A stretch of DNA of 64,000 bases from contig CAAGIO010000022.1 of NCBI GenBank assembly GCA_900769945.1, positions 155,798-219,797 of the forward strand, given 5' to 3'. Under the pieces are notes generated by a model. The model was not told where the DNA came from. It saw only the letters and a list, made by a program, of their open reading frames with translations, and searched no databases. The stretch is from Bacteroidales bacterium. GTDB taxonomy: Bacteria; Bacteroidota; Bacteroidia; Bacteroidales; F082. Shown piece after piece: positions 8,427 through 17,355 of this stretch (the stretch's first letter is position 1; every line of letters begins with the position of its first letter). Made by a program: the position numbers and the translations under genes.

Positions 8427-10118
8427 ATGATGAAGATGAAATATTTATTAACACTTTTGCTTTCGACAATTATTTTCGATATGCTCGCATGCACCAACTT
8501 CTTGGTGACCAAGGGGGCATCTGTTGACGGCTCTAATTTCATCACTTATGCCGCCGACTCTCATATCAGATACGGTGAACTTTATTTCACTCCCGCCGCT
8601 GACTGGGAGGATGGTAGCATGAGGACTATTTTCGATAGAGGCACTAACGCAATACGCGGATACGTACCCCAACCAGCGCATACTTTCCAAGTGGTGGGAT
8701 ATATCAATGAAAATCAAGTGGCTATGGGTGAGACCACTTTCGGGGGAAGAGAAGAACTTATCGATAAAAACGGTCTCATTGACTATGGAAGCCTGATGTT
8801 TATGGCCCTCGAACGTAGCACCTCCGCACGACACGCTATCAAGATCATGGCTGACCTTGTTGAGGAATATGGATATGGCAGCGACGGTGAATCGTTCTCA
8901 ATTTCTGATAAAGATGAGGTGTGGTATATGGAAATCATTGGAAAAGGTGAGGAGAAAGGTGCCGTATGGGTCGCAATACGTATCCCAGACGGCTGTATCT
9001 CAGGACACGCTAACGCTGCCCGTATCCAGACATTCCCTCTTAGAGATGGGAAACGCTCAATAACAGATAAGGATTGGAAACGTCTGTATAACAATGATGT
9101 TGAAGTTATTTATAAGCATGATGTGATTTCTTTCGCCCGTAAGAAAGGCTATTTCAACGGGAGAGACTCCGAGTTCGACTTTAGTGAGGCATACGCTCCT
9201 TTGGATTTCTCTGCCGCTCGTATCTGCGACTTGAGGGTCTGGGCCATGTTTAATGAGGCTTGCGATGGAATGGAACAGTATTGGGACTATGCCACAGGCA
9301 AGGACCTCGAACATGGAAGGATGCCTCTTTATGTGAGACCTAACAGGAAAATATCCTTGTCAGATATGATGTCGTTTATGCGAAACCATTTCCAAGGCAC
9401 TGAACTTGATAAGACACAAGATGTTGGAGCAGGCGCGTGCGGCTCGCCTTTCCGTATGAACCCTTTATATTGGGAGTACGATGGCCAGAAATACTTCCAT
9501 GAAAGAAGCACCTCCACTGTGCAGACAGGGTTCTCTTTTATTGCCCAAACAAGGAGCTGGCTTCCTGATGCTGTCGGCGGCATCATCTGGTTCGGCGTCG
9601 ATGACACAAACTCGACGGTTTATACCCCGTTCTACTGCTCAATAACAGAGGTGCCAGAGGAGTTTAGACAAGGAAATGGCGATATGCTCACATATTCAGA
9701 CAATGCCGCCTTCTGGGTGTTTAACCGCCTCGCTCATTTCAAATACCTTTTCTATAACAGGGTCATTGGAGAAATAGTGAAAGTGCAGAATGAACTTGAA
9801 GACAAGTATCAGGAACAGGTGAAACTTGTTGATGATGAGGCAGTAAAACTTATCGATAAGGGTGACGTGCAAGAAGCCCGTGCCAGACTCACGCAGTTCT
9901 CTTGTGCCGCAGGTGCAAATACCGTTGCAAGATGGAAGCAACTCGACAACTTCCTCCTTGTTAAGTATCTCGACAGCAATGTGAAACAAGAGGTTGATGG
10001 GGAGTTTCTCCGTAACGGCCATGGCTATCCGGCAAGACCTCTCCAACCCGGTTATCCTGACTCGTGGAAAAAGAAGGTTATTGAAGAGACCGGCGAACGT
10101 TTTATCAGACCTGAATAA
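8427..10118 (+). CDS. Peptidase family C69 dipeptidase, exported
   Basis: A 563-residue Ntn-hydrolase-fold dipeptidase. A hydrophobic export signal (LLTLLLSTIIFDMLA) leads directly into CTNFLVTKGASVDGSNFITYAADSH, the family's N-terminal nucleophile region. In this family the cysteine after the signal becomes the N-terminal catalytic residue on cleavage. The same cysteine also fits a lipobox (MLAC), so lipidation cannot be excluded by eye, although it would block the nucleophile. Further family segments are GGREELIDKNGLIDYG and SISDKDEVWYMEIIGKG. Two in-frame ATGs (8427, 8430) are adjacent. It lies one base after the transketolase stop in the same transcript. Confidence 0.88.
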   Translation: MMKMKYLLTLLLSTIIFDMLACTNFLVTKGASVDGSNFITYAADSHIRYGELYFTPAADWEDGSMRTIFDRGTNAIRGYVPQPAHTFQVVGYINENQVAMGETTFGGREELIDKNGLIDYGSLMFMALERSTSARHAIKIMADLVEEYGYGSDGESFSISDKDEVWYMEIIGKGEEKGAVWVAIRIPDGCISGHANAARIQTFPLRDGKRSITDKDWKRLYNNDVEVIYKHDVISFARKKGYFNGRDSEFDFSEAYAPLDFSAARICDLRVWAMFNEACDGMEQYWDYATGKDLEHGRMPLYVRPNRKISLSDMMSFMRNHFQGTELDKTQDVGAGACGSPFRMNPLYWEYDGQKYFHERSTSTVQTGFSFIAQTRSWLPDAVGGIIWFGVDDTNSTVYTPFYCSITEVPEEFRQGNGDMLTYSDNAAFWVFNRLAHFKYLFYNRVIGEIVKVQNELEDKYQEQVKLVDDEAVKLIDKGDVQEARARLTQFSCAAGANTVARWKQLDNFLLVKYLDSNVKQEVDGEFLRNGHGYPARPLQPGYPDSWKKKVIEETGERFIRPE

Positions 10119-10125
10119 TTAGAAG

Positions 10126-11409
10126 ATGAGATTTTTAAAGCCTTTGGCGGAGCGTCTGCGTCCGTCATCACTTGAACAATATATAGGCCAGAAGCATCTT
10201 ATCGGCAAAGGTGCCGTGCTTCGCTGCGCTATTGAGAGCGGACATATCCCTTCGATGATCTTCTGGGGACCGCCCGGAGTGGGAAAAACAACCCTCGCCT
10301 TTATCATCTCCAAACAGGTGAAACGCCAGTTCTATGTGCTTAGCGCAATAAATAGCGGTGTTAAAGACATCCGTGATGTTTACGACAAAGCCCGTATGGC
10401 GGCAGAACCTCCTATCTTGTTTATCGATGAGATTCATAGGTTCTCAAAAGCTCAGCAGGACTCCCTCCTTGGCGCCGTTGAGAAAGGTCTTGTCACCCTA
10501 ATAGGCGCAACAACGGAAAACCCAAGCTTTGAAGTGATTTCGCCACTGCTGTCTCGCTGTCAGGTGTATGTTCTGAAAAGCCTTGAAAAAGACGACCTTA
10601 AAGAACTTATCTCTAATGCCGTGTCAGCATTGAAGGCAGATTATAAAAAGGAGATCGTTGTTGAGGAAGATGATGCCCTGATGCTTATCAGCGGCGGTGA
10701 CGCCAGAAAACTGTTGAACGCTATCGACCTTGTTGTAAGTATGCTTGACGATGTGGAGCCGGATTCTGATAAGATAGTGATTAACAACGAGAAGGCTCGG
10801 AGATATATCCAAAGCAATCTACTGAAATACGACAGGATGGGGGAGATGCATTATGATATTATCTCAGCCTTTATCAAGTCGGTGCGTGGAAGTGACCCCA
10901 ATGCGGCTGTCTATTATCTCGCAAGGATGATTGATGCCGGCGAAGACCCGCTCTTTATCGCGAGACGAATGCTCATACTCGCCTCAGAGGACATCGGAAA
11001 CGCTAACCCTAACGCCCTTCTGCTCGCAAACGCCTGCTTCGATGCCGTTAATAAAATAGGCTGGCCTGAAAGCCGTATCATCCTCTCTCAGACAGCTATC
11101 TACCTCGCCTCTTCTGCAAAAAGTAATGCCTCTTACCAAGCTATTAATATGGCTCAAGAGACCGTACGAAAAACGGGCGAACTGAGCGTGCCTCTGCACC
11201 TGAGAAACGCACCTACCAAGCTGATGAAAGATATTGGCTATGGCAACGGTTATATGTATGCCCATGATTATGAGGGTAATTTCGTGTCGCAGGAGTTCCT
11301 GCCTGATGAGATAGCCGGCACCCGCTTCTATAACCCTCAAGATAACCCAAGGGAATTGGAGCTGCGACGCTCCCTGAAACTCAAATGGAAAGATAAATAT
11401 GGCTACTGA
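10126..11409 (+). CDS. rarA: Replication-associated recombination protein A (AAA+ ATPase)
   Basis: A 427-residue clamp-loader-like AAA+ ATPase (RarA/MgsA, related to eukaryotic WRNIP1) that acts at stalled replication forks. Walker A is GPPGVGKTT at residues 48-56, Walker B/DExH is LFIDEIH ending at about residue 104, and sensor 1 is GATTENPSF. The C-terminal segment ARRMLILASEDIGNANPNAL is the family tetramerisation region. Length is typical. It starts 7 bases after the dipeptidase gene and overlaps menG by 11 bases, so it belongs to the long plus-strand operon. Confidence 0.94.
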   Translation: MRFLKPLAERLRPSSLEQYIGQKHLIGKGAVLRCAIESGHIPSMIFWGPPGVGKTTLAFIISKQVKRQFYVLSAINSGVKDIRDVYDKARMAAEPPILFIDEIHRFSKAQQDSLLGAVEKGLVTLIGATTENPSFEVISPLLSRCQVYVLKSLEKDDLKELISNAVSALKADYKKEIVVEEDDALMLISGGDARKLLNAIDLVVSMLDDVEPDSDKIVINNEKARRYIQSNLLKYDRMGEMHYDIISAFIKSVRGSDPNAAVYYLARMIDAGEDPLFIARRMLILASEDIGNANPNALLLANACFDAVNKIGWPESRIILSQTAIYLASSAKSNASYQAINMAQETVRKTGELSVPLHLRNAPTKLMKDIGYGNGYMYAHDYEGNFVSQEFLPDEIAGTRFYNPQDNPRELELRRSLKLKWKDKYGY

Positions 11410-12112
11410 TAAAGAGAAAATAGGGGCGATGTTTGATGATATCGCTCCCACTTACGACAAACTTAACCACATACTTTCACTGAATGTCGATAGGGCTTGG
11501 AGAAGAAAGGCCGTGCGCCTCATGGCAAGAACTCTGAAAGATGTTAACAACCCGAAAATCCTTGACGTGTCTTGCGGCACCGCCGACTCTACCATCGTCA
11601 TCGCTAAGAAAATGAAAAACTCCCGCATAGATGGTATTGACATCTCCGAGGGAATGCTCTGTATTGGAAAAGAAAAAATAAAGAAGAAAAATCTTAATGA
11701 CAGGGTGAGCCTTTATAAGTCGGCAGCCGAACACATTGTTTGTCAAGATGATGTGTATGATGCCGTTTTCATCGCCTTTGGCGTAAGGAACTTCAGCGAC
11801 CGACGTAAAGGCCTTGAGGAGCTGTGCAGGATAATGAAGCCCGGCGCTTCCATCTTCATTCTCGAACTGTCGGAACCTCGAAATATGATTGTGCGTGGCA
11901 TCTATAATATCTATTTCAAGAATATCCTGCCTTTCATAGGCAAATGTGTTTCAGGAAATGGTGACGCCTACCGCTATCTTCAACAATCGGTGGAGAGATT
12001 CCCGATGCCTGACGAGTTTGTTCCGCTTATTGAATCATGCGGCTTTTGTAATGTTCAACATTTTGCTTTGACCTTAGGATTATGCAGGATTTATCAGGCT
12101 CAGAAAAGATAG
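11399..12112 (+). CDS. menG: Demethylmenaquinone methyltransferase (UbiE/MenG)
   Basis: A 237-residue class I SAM-dependent methyltransferase. Family motifs are MFDDIAPTYDKLNHILSLNVDRAWRRKAV at the N terminus, the SAM-binding motif ILDVSCGTAD (residues 54-63) and AVFIAFGVRNFSDRRKGLEELCRIMKPGA. It methylates demethylmenaquinone in the last step of menaquinone synthesis. The start overlaps rarA by 11 bases and the end overlaps menA by 31. Linkage to menA supports a menaquinone role over ubiquinone. Confidence 0.93.
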   Translation: MATDKEKIGAMFDDIAPTYDKLNHILSLNVDRAWRRKAVRLMARTLKDVNNPKILDVSCGTADSTIVIAKKMKNSRIDGIDISEGMLCIGKEKIKKKNLNDRVSLYKSAAEHIVCQDDVYDAVFIAFGVRNFSDRRKGLEELCRIMKPGASIFILELSEPRNMIVRGIYNIYFKNILPFIGKCVSGNGDAYRYLQQSVERFPMPDEFVPLIESCGFCNVQHFALTLGLCRIYQAQKR

Positions 12113-12978
12113 GACTGCGCTATTGGATTCGAGCGGCACGCCCTAAAACGTTACTCGTATCGATGTCTCCGGTTTTGATGTCGATAGCTCTCTCTTCTTC
12201 TCATGTTGAGATAGCTTGGCTCCCTGCTGTCATTTGCTTCGTTTTTGCTTTGTTGGCACAGGTTGCCTCAAATTATATTAACGATTACTCTGATGGCGTG
12301 AAAGGCTCAGATGCTCACCGTTTAGGACCGCAACGAATGGTCGCCTCTGGTCTTATCCCTCCTAAAATGATGCTCCGCGCCACCTTGATTGTGCTGGCTC
12401 TGTCTTTCTCTCTTGGCTGTAGCCTACTGTTCTGGGGCGGCTGGGTGTTGCTGCCTTTCGGACTGCTTATCCTTCTTTGCGCTTTGGCCTACTCGTGGGG
12501 TCCTTTTCCGCTTTCATATCACGCCCTCGGTGATGTCGCTGTCATTCTTTTTTATGGAGTGGCTCCTGTCACTCTTACATTCTTTATTCAAACAGGTTTT
12601 GTTGACTATCATATCATCATCGCAGGTTTTGCTATAGGTGTTGTGGTGGATAACCTACTGATTGTCAATAATTATAGGGATTATTGCCAAGATAAGGCAA
12701 ATGGGAAGAAGACCACTGTTATTCTGTTTGGACGAAAGTTTATGCGCATGGTCTATCTCCTGAATCCATTTGTTGCGGTGCTTTTAGGGTTGTGTTTCAT
12801 TGACCGTCCTTATTACTTATGGCTTCTTGCCTCCATTCCTTTTCTTGCTTATTCCGTCTCTGTGGATAGAAAGTTTGTCAAGGCAGAAGGCTCTGAGTTT
12901 AATAAACTTATAGGATTATCATCTTTGGAATCGCTGTTGTTTTCTGTCACTGTAATATTAGTGTTAATAATGTTTTAA
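12082..12978 (+). CDS. menA: 1,4-dihydroxy-2-naphthoate polyprenyltransferase
   Basis: A 298-residue UbiA-superfamily membrane prenyltransferase with about eight or nine hydrophobic segments. The first aspartate-rich motif is NDYSDGVKGSD at residues 67-77, and a second region NNYRDYCQDKANGKKTTV binds the polyprenyl diphosphate. It attaches the isoprenoid tail to dihydroxynaphthoate, the step before MenG, and is encoded just after menG. The first ATG (12082) lies inside menG; the segment IRAARPKT that begins the conserved part is 16 residues in. Confidence 0.93.
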   Translation: MQDLSGSEKIGLRYWIRAARPKTLLVSMSPVLMSIALSSSHVEIAWLPAVICFVFALLAQVASNYINDYSDGVKGSDAHRLGPQRMVASGLIPPKMMLRATLIVLALSFSLGCSLLFWGGWVLLPFGLLILLCALAYSWGPFPLSYHALGDVAVILFYGVAPVTLTFFIQTGFVDYHIIIAGFAIGVVVDNLLIVNNYRDYCQDKANGKKTTVILFGRKFMRMVYLLNPFVAVLLGLCFIDRPYYLWLLASIPFLAYSVSVDRKFVKAEGSEFNKLIGLSSLESLLFSVTVILVLIMF

Positions 12979-12988
12979 CTTTTAAAAA

Positions 12989-13462
12989 ATGTCTCACGAA
13001 CTAATCATAAAGGGAAATACAAAAGTGGAGCTATATGAAAACCTTTTTCCACAAATTGAATCACTATTGAAAGATGAGCATGATGTTATCTCTAACATGG
13101 CGAATATCAGTGCATGTATCAAGGAGACGTTTGGATTTTTATGGGTCGGATTTTATAGGGTGATAGGTGATGAGCTTGTTTTAGGACCGTTTCAGGGGCC
13201 GGTAGCCTGCACGAGAATACAAAGGGGACGTGGAGTCTGCGGCACCTCATGGAATGATGCTCGCACAATCGTTGTGCCTGATGTTGAAGCTTTTCCGGGA
13301 CATATAGCATGTAGCAGCTTGTCGAAATCGGAGATTGTGGTGCCGCTGTTTGATTGCGGAGAGGTGTCAGCTGTGCTCGATATTGATAGTGAAAATCTTT
13401 GTACCTTTGATGAGACTGATGCTAAATATTTAGAAAAAATAGTATCACTTTTGTCGTGCTGA
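12989..13462 (+). CDS. msrC: Free methionine-(R)-sulfoxide reductase, GAF fold
   Basis: A 157-residue GAF-domain protein of the fRMsr family (YebR/MsrC). The three family cysteines are present at C74 (VACTRI), C84 (GVCGTS) and C108 (HIACSS), with the same 10- and 24-residue spacings as the E. coli enzyme. It reduces free methionine-R-sulfoxide in the cytoplasm using thioredoxin-type reductants. It follows menA by 10 bases and is the last gene of the operon. Confidence 0.93.
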   Translation: MSHELIIKGNTKVELYENLFPQIESLLKDEHDVISNMANISACIKETFGFLWVGFYRVIGDELVLGPFQGPVACTRIQRGRGVCGTSWNDARTIVVPDVEAFPGHIACSSLSKSEIVVPLFDCGEVSAVLDIDSENLCTFDETDAKYLEKIVSLLSC

Positions 13463-13463
13463 T

Positions 13464-13498
13464 TATCTCCTTATAAGAGAGGCATCACTATGGAGATA
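13464..13498 (+). terminator. Possible weak terminator after msrC
   Basis: A 7-bp inverted repeat (TATCTCC at 13464-13470 with GGAGATA at 13492-13498) has a 21-base loop and is followed by CTTTGTTTTG. It is weak and might be chance. Confidence 0.3.
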
Positions 13499-13527
13499 CT
13501 TTGTTTTGTGTTATAACAATTTGATAA

Positions 13528-14100
13528 TCATTGTGTAAAATCAAACACAAGGTCAAACATTTCCCTATATGCCTCCACTTTCTTCTCAAAAGCTAAGGGA
13601 TAGGCACGCGATGAAGAGGGGAGTCTGTAAATCAATAATCCGCCATTGGTTTTGATATAACTATTGGTACGAGGTGTTTCGTCAACACCAAAGAAAGAGC
13701 ATGCTTGTCTTGTGGCGAGTTCGCCTGTTGTCGCAATTGTTGAGCAGAGTGGCATTTTTGACAACAGTGCATTGATGTCGGTAGGTTCAATTATCTGTAA
13801 AAACTTGTCAGAGGCGTTGTTTTTCAGTCGGACCACTGACTGTGCGGTGTCGAAAAAAGCGATGCCTTTCTCTGACAGAAAGTCCAATATCAGTTCTTTC
13901 CTGAATCGTTTGTTCTCGGTATCCACGAAATAGTTTCTGTCGTTGAACCATATTTCGCCTTCTATTCTCCAGTGGTCGTTGATGAAGTTAGGATAATAGA
14001 AATCCATGCACCATTTATTTGGTGGGGGAGGGAAGCTGCCTAAAAACAATACCTTTGCATTCGTTGGCAGGAACGGATGCAAAGGATGTTGTTCAATCAT
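13528..14100 (-). CDS. Uracil-DNA-glycosylase superfamily protein
   Basis: A 190-residue protein resembling the Mug/hypoxanthine-DNA-glycosylase branch of the uracil-DNA-glycosylase superfamily. It has the motif KVLFLGSFPPPPNKW near residue 20, an N-terminal phrase HPLHPFLP, an aromatic segment MDFYYPNFINDHW, and a C-terminal LPSSSRAY. Members remove deaminated bases. The substrate cannot be read from the sequence. The ATG at 14100 is preferred to the TTG at 14112, which overlaps the upstream GNAT stop. It is the last gene of a GH20-GNAT-glycosylase run on the minus strand. Confidence 0.7.
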   Translation of the reverse strand: MIEQHPLHPFLPTNAKVLFLGSFPPPPNKWCMDFYYPNFINDHWRIEGEIWFNDRNYFVDTENKRFRKELILDFLSEKGIAFFDTAQSVVRLKNNASDKFLQIIEPTDINALLSKMPLCSTIATTGELATRQACSFFGVDETPRTNSYIKTNGGLLIYRLPSSSRAYPLAFEKKVEAYREMFDLVFDFTQ

Positions 14101-14108
14101 GTTCAGAG

Positions 14109-14579
14109 TCAATATTTTTTGAGTTCATCTTCATCTAAACGGTAGATGGTCCATTCGTCCATGGGTTTTGCGCCTAACGACTTGTAGAAGTTTATAGAAG
14201 GGGTGTTCCAGTTAAGGCATACCCATTCCATTCTTCCGCAGCCGCGTTCTTTTGCAAGATGGGCGAGATGGAGGAGAAGAGCCTTCCCGTATCCGAGGCC
14301 GCGTTTCTCAGGAATAACAAACAGGTCTTCAAGGTACAGACCTTTTCTTCCCACGAATGTGCTGAAGTTATGGAAGAAGAGAGCGAAACCTATCGGTGTC
14401 CCGTCTTCGCAGCCGAACACTACTTCGGCGTCGTGTTTTACGAATAGAGAATCATAGATTGTTGCCTCATCAGCCTCGACATCAGTAAGCATCTTCTCAT
14501 AATCCGCTATTTTTCTGATAAATTCTAACACTAATCCCGCCTCGTCTTCGCGGGCGTTTCTGATTTCAAATTTTGCCAT
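14109..14579 (-). CDS. GNAT-family N-acetyltransferase (diamine acetyltransferase-like)
   Basis: A 156-residue acetyltransferase. The GNAT core is clear: GFALFFHNFSTFVGRKGLYLEDLFVIPEKRGLGYGKALL holds motif A with the acetyl-CoA pyrophosphate loop, and NTPSINFYKSLGAKPMDEW holds motif B. The layout matches spermidine/spermine- or thialysine-type acetyltransferases, so a small amine is the likely acceptor, but this is inferred. It starts 1 base before the GH20 stop region and ends 8 bases before the glycosylase start, which implies one transcript. Confidence 0.85.
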   Translation of the reverse strand: MAKFEIRNAREDEAGLVLEFIRKIADYEKMLTDVEADEATIYDSLFVKHDAEVVFGCEDGTPIGFALFFHNFSTFVGRKGLYLEDLFVIPEKRGLGYGKALLLHLAHLAKERGCGRMEWVCLNWNTPSINFYKSLGAKPMDEWTIYRLDEDELKKY

Positions 14580-14580
14580 A

Positions 14581-16905
14581 TTAATATACTCCTATTTCGT
14601 CAATAAAAATCCAAGCTGGGTACCCGAAACCTGAATGACCTTCCGGGCAGTCGTGAGGTTCCACTATTAATTCCAAATATCTTGCCTTTACACTTGGGAA
14701 TGTGATGTCTATTGGTAAAATGCTGTTTTCAAAGTCGGGGTTAAGCAGGGCGTATTCTTCAGAAAACACCTCTTTAAAAGATACTCCATCGTCTGATACA
14801 AGCACCTTTATTGACTTCGGGTTGAAAATCCAGTCTGTCATGTTGATGTTGCAATTGAACTTCACATTGCTTATCTCGGTAGCGTTCTGCATGTCGATGG
14901 TTGCGTCCAACGTCTCACCGAACCAGCCGAGCCATCTGCCGCTCCTGTAGTTAGACGTTCCTTTTAGACCGTCTATCAAGACAGATTGTCCGTCGAAGGT
15001 GTAGTTTTTGTGAGGAGGTGTCTTGAGGGATATTGGTCGCATCGAGGCCTTGTTGAAGTCTAAATGTGTCCTGTACATTCTTCCGGGTGTTCCGTCGGGG
15101 CGCACAACGACGCATGAAAGGGTGCATCCGGTGGATATTTTTAGTGGCTGGGTGTATATTATGCCGTGTTTGACGGGGTCGGAGCCGTCTAATGAGTAAA
15201 GGATGTCGCCGTCAATAAGTTTTGACATCTCAACATCGAGAAGCCCGTCCTTGATGTTAGGAGTTATTTTCACATCGATATCGAAGATGTGGGTGGCGTA
15301 ATTCCATTTGTAGGTGTCATATAGTTTTGACATTCTGTAGGCTCGTTTCACCCATTGCTCATAATTCTTTTGTTCGGGGTTGCACCACTGCACTTCTGCG
15401 AGTGCGCCTATTCTTGGGAGCATTCTGTACATCAGCACGCTGAACTGGTTAGTGTATTCGGTCCAGATGTTTGCTTGAGGGCCGAGAATGAACGACTGTT
15501 CGTATTCCGACAGGTCATCAGGAACGGGCTCATAGGAATAGACTTTTTTCACCGGGTTATATCCGCCTATGGAGAATGGCTCGTTGTCGGTGTCGAGTGT
15601 CTGGTAATAGTCGAAATACAGGTAGTCGTTAGGTGTCATGATTACGTTATGGTGCATTTTTGCGGCCTTGTATCCGCCTTCGCTTCCTCTCCAGCTCATC
15701 ACGGTGGCGTTAGGGGCAAGTTCGCCTTCGAGCATCTCGTCCCACCCGATGATATGGCGGCCGTGTTCCTCGATGAAACGCTCCATACGCGACATCACAT
15801 AGCTTTGCAGATAGTCTTCGGCAGTGTGTTTGTCGTCATCTTTTATGTTGAGTTCTTTGATTTTAGCTTGGCATTTGGGGCAGTTCTCCCAGCGCGTACG
15901 CGGGCATTCGTCTCCTCCTATATGTATATATTCGCTTGGGAATATCTCCATCACCTCTAATAGTATGTCTTCGAGAAACGCCATGGCATCGTCATTTCCG
16001 GCACATATCACGTCATCTGAAACCCCCCACTGCTGCCAAACCTCGTAAGGTCCGCCGGTGCATCCATATTGTGGGTAAGCTGCTAACGCTGCCAGCATGT
16101 GACCCGGAAGGTCTATCTCCGGAATGATGGTTATGTGACGTGCAGCAGCATAATCCACAAGGTCCTTCAACTCTTCCGTGGTATAGAACCCACCATGTCT
16201 TATTGTGTCGTAAGCCATTGTCTTTCCGATGATTGTGCCGTCTCTCCATGCTCCAACCTCAGTCAGGAGAGGATATTTCTTAATCTCTATTCTCCAGCCT
16301 TGGTCATCGGTGAGATGGAGATGGAAACGGTTCACGTTATGTGCTGCCATAGCGTCTATATACACCTTGAGGGAGTCCGCGGGGAAAAAGTGTCGGCTCA
16401 CATCGAGGTGCATCCCTCTGTATGCGAAGCGCGGGCTGTCGTTGATGGTGCCCGCCGGAAACAATGCCGCCTTCTCGTTATCAACAGGCAGGCTTTTGCG
16501 TATTGTCTGAATGCCGTAGAATACTCCGGCAGGTCTTCTCGCACTGACATTGATGCTCTTGTTGTTGATGTCAATCTGGTATCCCTCCTCGTTGTCGATA
16601 CAGTCAGTGCTTAGCCTTAGGTTGATGGCGTTTATCATCGGGTTGTCGCTGCTCTTGACGTTCGGCCTGAACCCCATGATATCGTTGATGTAGTCTGAAA
16701 GGAACTCGGCCTCTTTCTGTAACTCGCCTTGGCTCTTCTGGTATGTGATGACCGTGCTCTCGTCAAGAATAAAAGGCTCCTCCTCGTTAAGAATTATCTC
16801 TTTTGGTAATGGAATTACTTGATAATCAGCTTGCTGTATGTCTCTCTTGCAGGAGATGAAAGAGAGCAGCATCAATACGGTGATTAGTAATGTTCTTATT
16901 CTCAT
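14581..16905 (-). CDS. GH20 beta-N-acetylhexosaminidase, lipoprotein
   Basis: A 774-residue exported enzyme. The signal ends in a lipobox (FISC, Cys19), which predicts an outer-membrane or surface lipoprotein. Domains in order are a GH20b-like N-terminal domain (about 25-155), the GH20 barrel (about 160-510) with the catalytic pair D332-E333 in HIGGDECPRTRWENC, a chitobiase-like region and a C-terminal F5/8-type carbohydrate-binding domain (about 640-774). It would release terminal GlcNAc/GalNAc from host or bacterial glycans. It heads the minus-strand operon. No TAnnTTTG box was found directly upstream. Confidence 0.93.
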   Translation of the reverse strand: MRIRTLLITVLMLLSFISCKRDIQQADYQVIPLPKEIILNEEEPFILDESTVITYQKSQGELQKEAEFLSDYINDIMGFRPNVKSSDNPMINAINLRLSTDCIDNEEGYQIDINNKSINVSARRPAGVFYGIQTIRKSLPVDNEKAALFPAGTINDSPRFAYRGMHLDVSRHFFPADSLKVYIDAMAAHNVNRFHLHLTDDQGWRIEIKKYPLLTEVGAWRDGTIIGKTMAYDTIRHGGFYTTEELKDLVDYAAARHITIIPEIDLPGHMLAALAAYPQYGCTGGPYEVWQQWGVSDDVICAGNDDAMAFLEDILLEVMEIFPSEYIHIGGDECPRTRWENCPKCQAKIKELNIKDDDKHTAEDYLQSYVMSRMERFIEEHGRHIIGWDEMLEGELAPNATVMSWRGSEGGYKAAKMHHNVIMTPNDYLYFDYYQTLDTDNEPFSIGGYNPVKKVYSYEPVPDDLSEYEQSFILGPQANIWTEYTNQFSVLMYRMLPRIGALAEVQWCNPEQKNYEQWVKRAYRMSKLYDTYKWNYATHIFDIDVKITPNIKDGLLDVEMSKLIDGDILYSLDGSDPVKHGIIYTQPLKISTGCTLSCVVVRPDGTPGRMYRTHLDFNKASMRPISLKTPPHKNYTFDGQSVLIDGLKGTSNYRSGRWLGWFGETLDATIDMQNATEISNVKFNCNINMTDWIFNPKSIKVLVSDDGVSFKEVFSEEYALLNPDFENSILPIDITFPSVKARYLELIVEPHDCPEGHSGFGYPAWIFIDEIGVY

Positions 16906-16981
16906 AGCGTGAAGTTTAAATTCGTCGCTAAATTAAGAAATAATAAGATACGCCGGATAAAAAAAGTAGATTTTAATAAAA

Positions 16982-17010
16982 GAAAAAACCTCCGCATTTC
17001 TGCGAAGGTT
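16982..17010 (-). terminator. Terminator after tRNA-Arg(ACG)
   Basis: Read on the minus strand, a 10-bp stem (AACCTTCGCA / TGCGGAGGTT, one G-U pair, loop GAAA) is followed by TTTTTT. It sits 3 bases beyond the tRNA 3' end. Confidence 0.9.
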
Positions 17011-17012
17011 CG

Positions 17013-17086
17013 TGAACTAGGCGGGAGTCGAACCCACAACCGCCTGATCCGTAGTCAGGGACTCTATCCAATTGAGCTACTAGTCC
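17013..17086 (-). tRNA. tRNA-Arg (anticodon ACG)
   Basis: A 74-base cloverleaf on the minus strand. The acceptor GGACTAG pairs with CTAGTTC, the anticodon stem CCTGA/TCAGG holds loop CTACGGA (anticodon ACG, read as ICG after deamination), and the T arm is GTGGG TTCGACT CCCGC. CCA is not encoded. A terminator follows at once and a promoter lies at 17104-17132, so it is a single-gene unit. Confidence 0.95.
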
Positions 17087-17103
17087 GTGTCGTTTGACGA
17101 GTG

Positions 17104-17132
17104 CAAAGATACATCTTTTTTTAATTTGTCAA
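17104..17132 (-). promoter_or_regulatory. Promoter of tRNA-Arg(ACG)
   Basis: On the minus strand, TTGAC (17128-17132) and the -7 box TATCTTTG (17104-17111) are 16 bases apart, just upstream of the tRNA. Confidence 0.6.
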
Positions 17133-17302
17133 GCAAAAAAGTGAATATTTTTAAATTATTTTCTTATTTGTTGATTATCAAAGGAGTATAGATGTGCTTT
17201 ATTACGTGGATTATCTGTTTTGATGCGATTTCATCGATGATGTCGCCTTTATTTACTACTAATAAGAGGATTATTTTCAAAAATTCATGCGAAAACAGTA
17301 AA

Positions 17303-17329
17303 GGCATCAGATAAGAAAAACCTGATGCC
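17303..17329 (-). terminator. Stem-loop after the M48 protease gene
   Basis: An 8-bp perfect inverted repeat (GGCATCAG at 17303-17310 / CTGATGCC at 17322-17329) lies 27 bases past the stop codon. On the minus strand it is followed only by TTTACTG, so it is a weak terminator candidate. Confidence 0.5.
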
Positions 17330-17355
17330 CTATAATAAATGTTGGATTATTTTAT

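Noticed and set aside
8427..8500. C69 dipeptidase as a lipoprotein (lipobox MLAC)
   Set aside because: In this family the cysteine after the signal is the catalytic N-terminal residue, so cleavage without lipidation is more likely.
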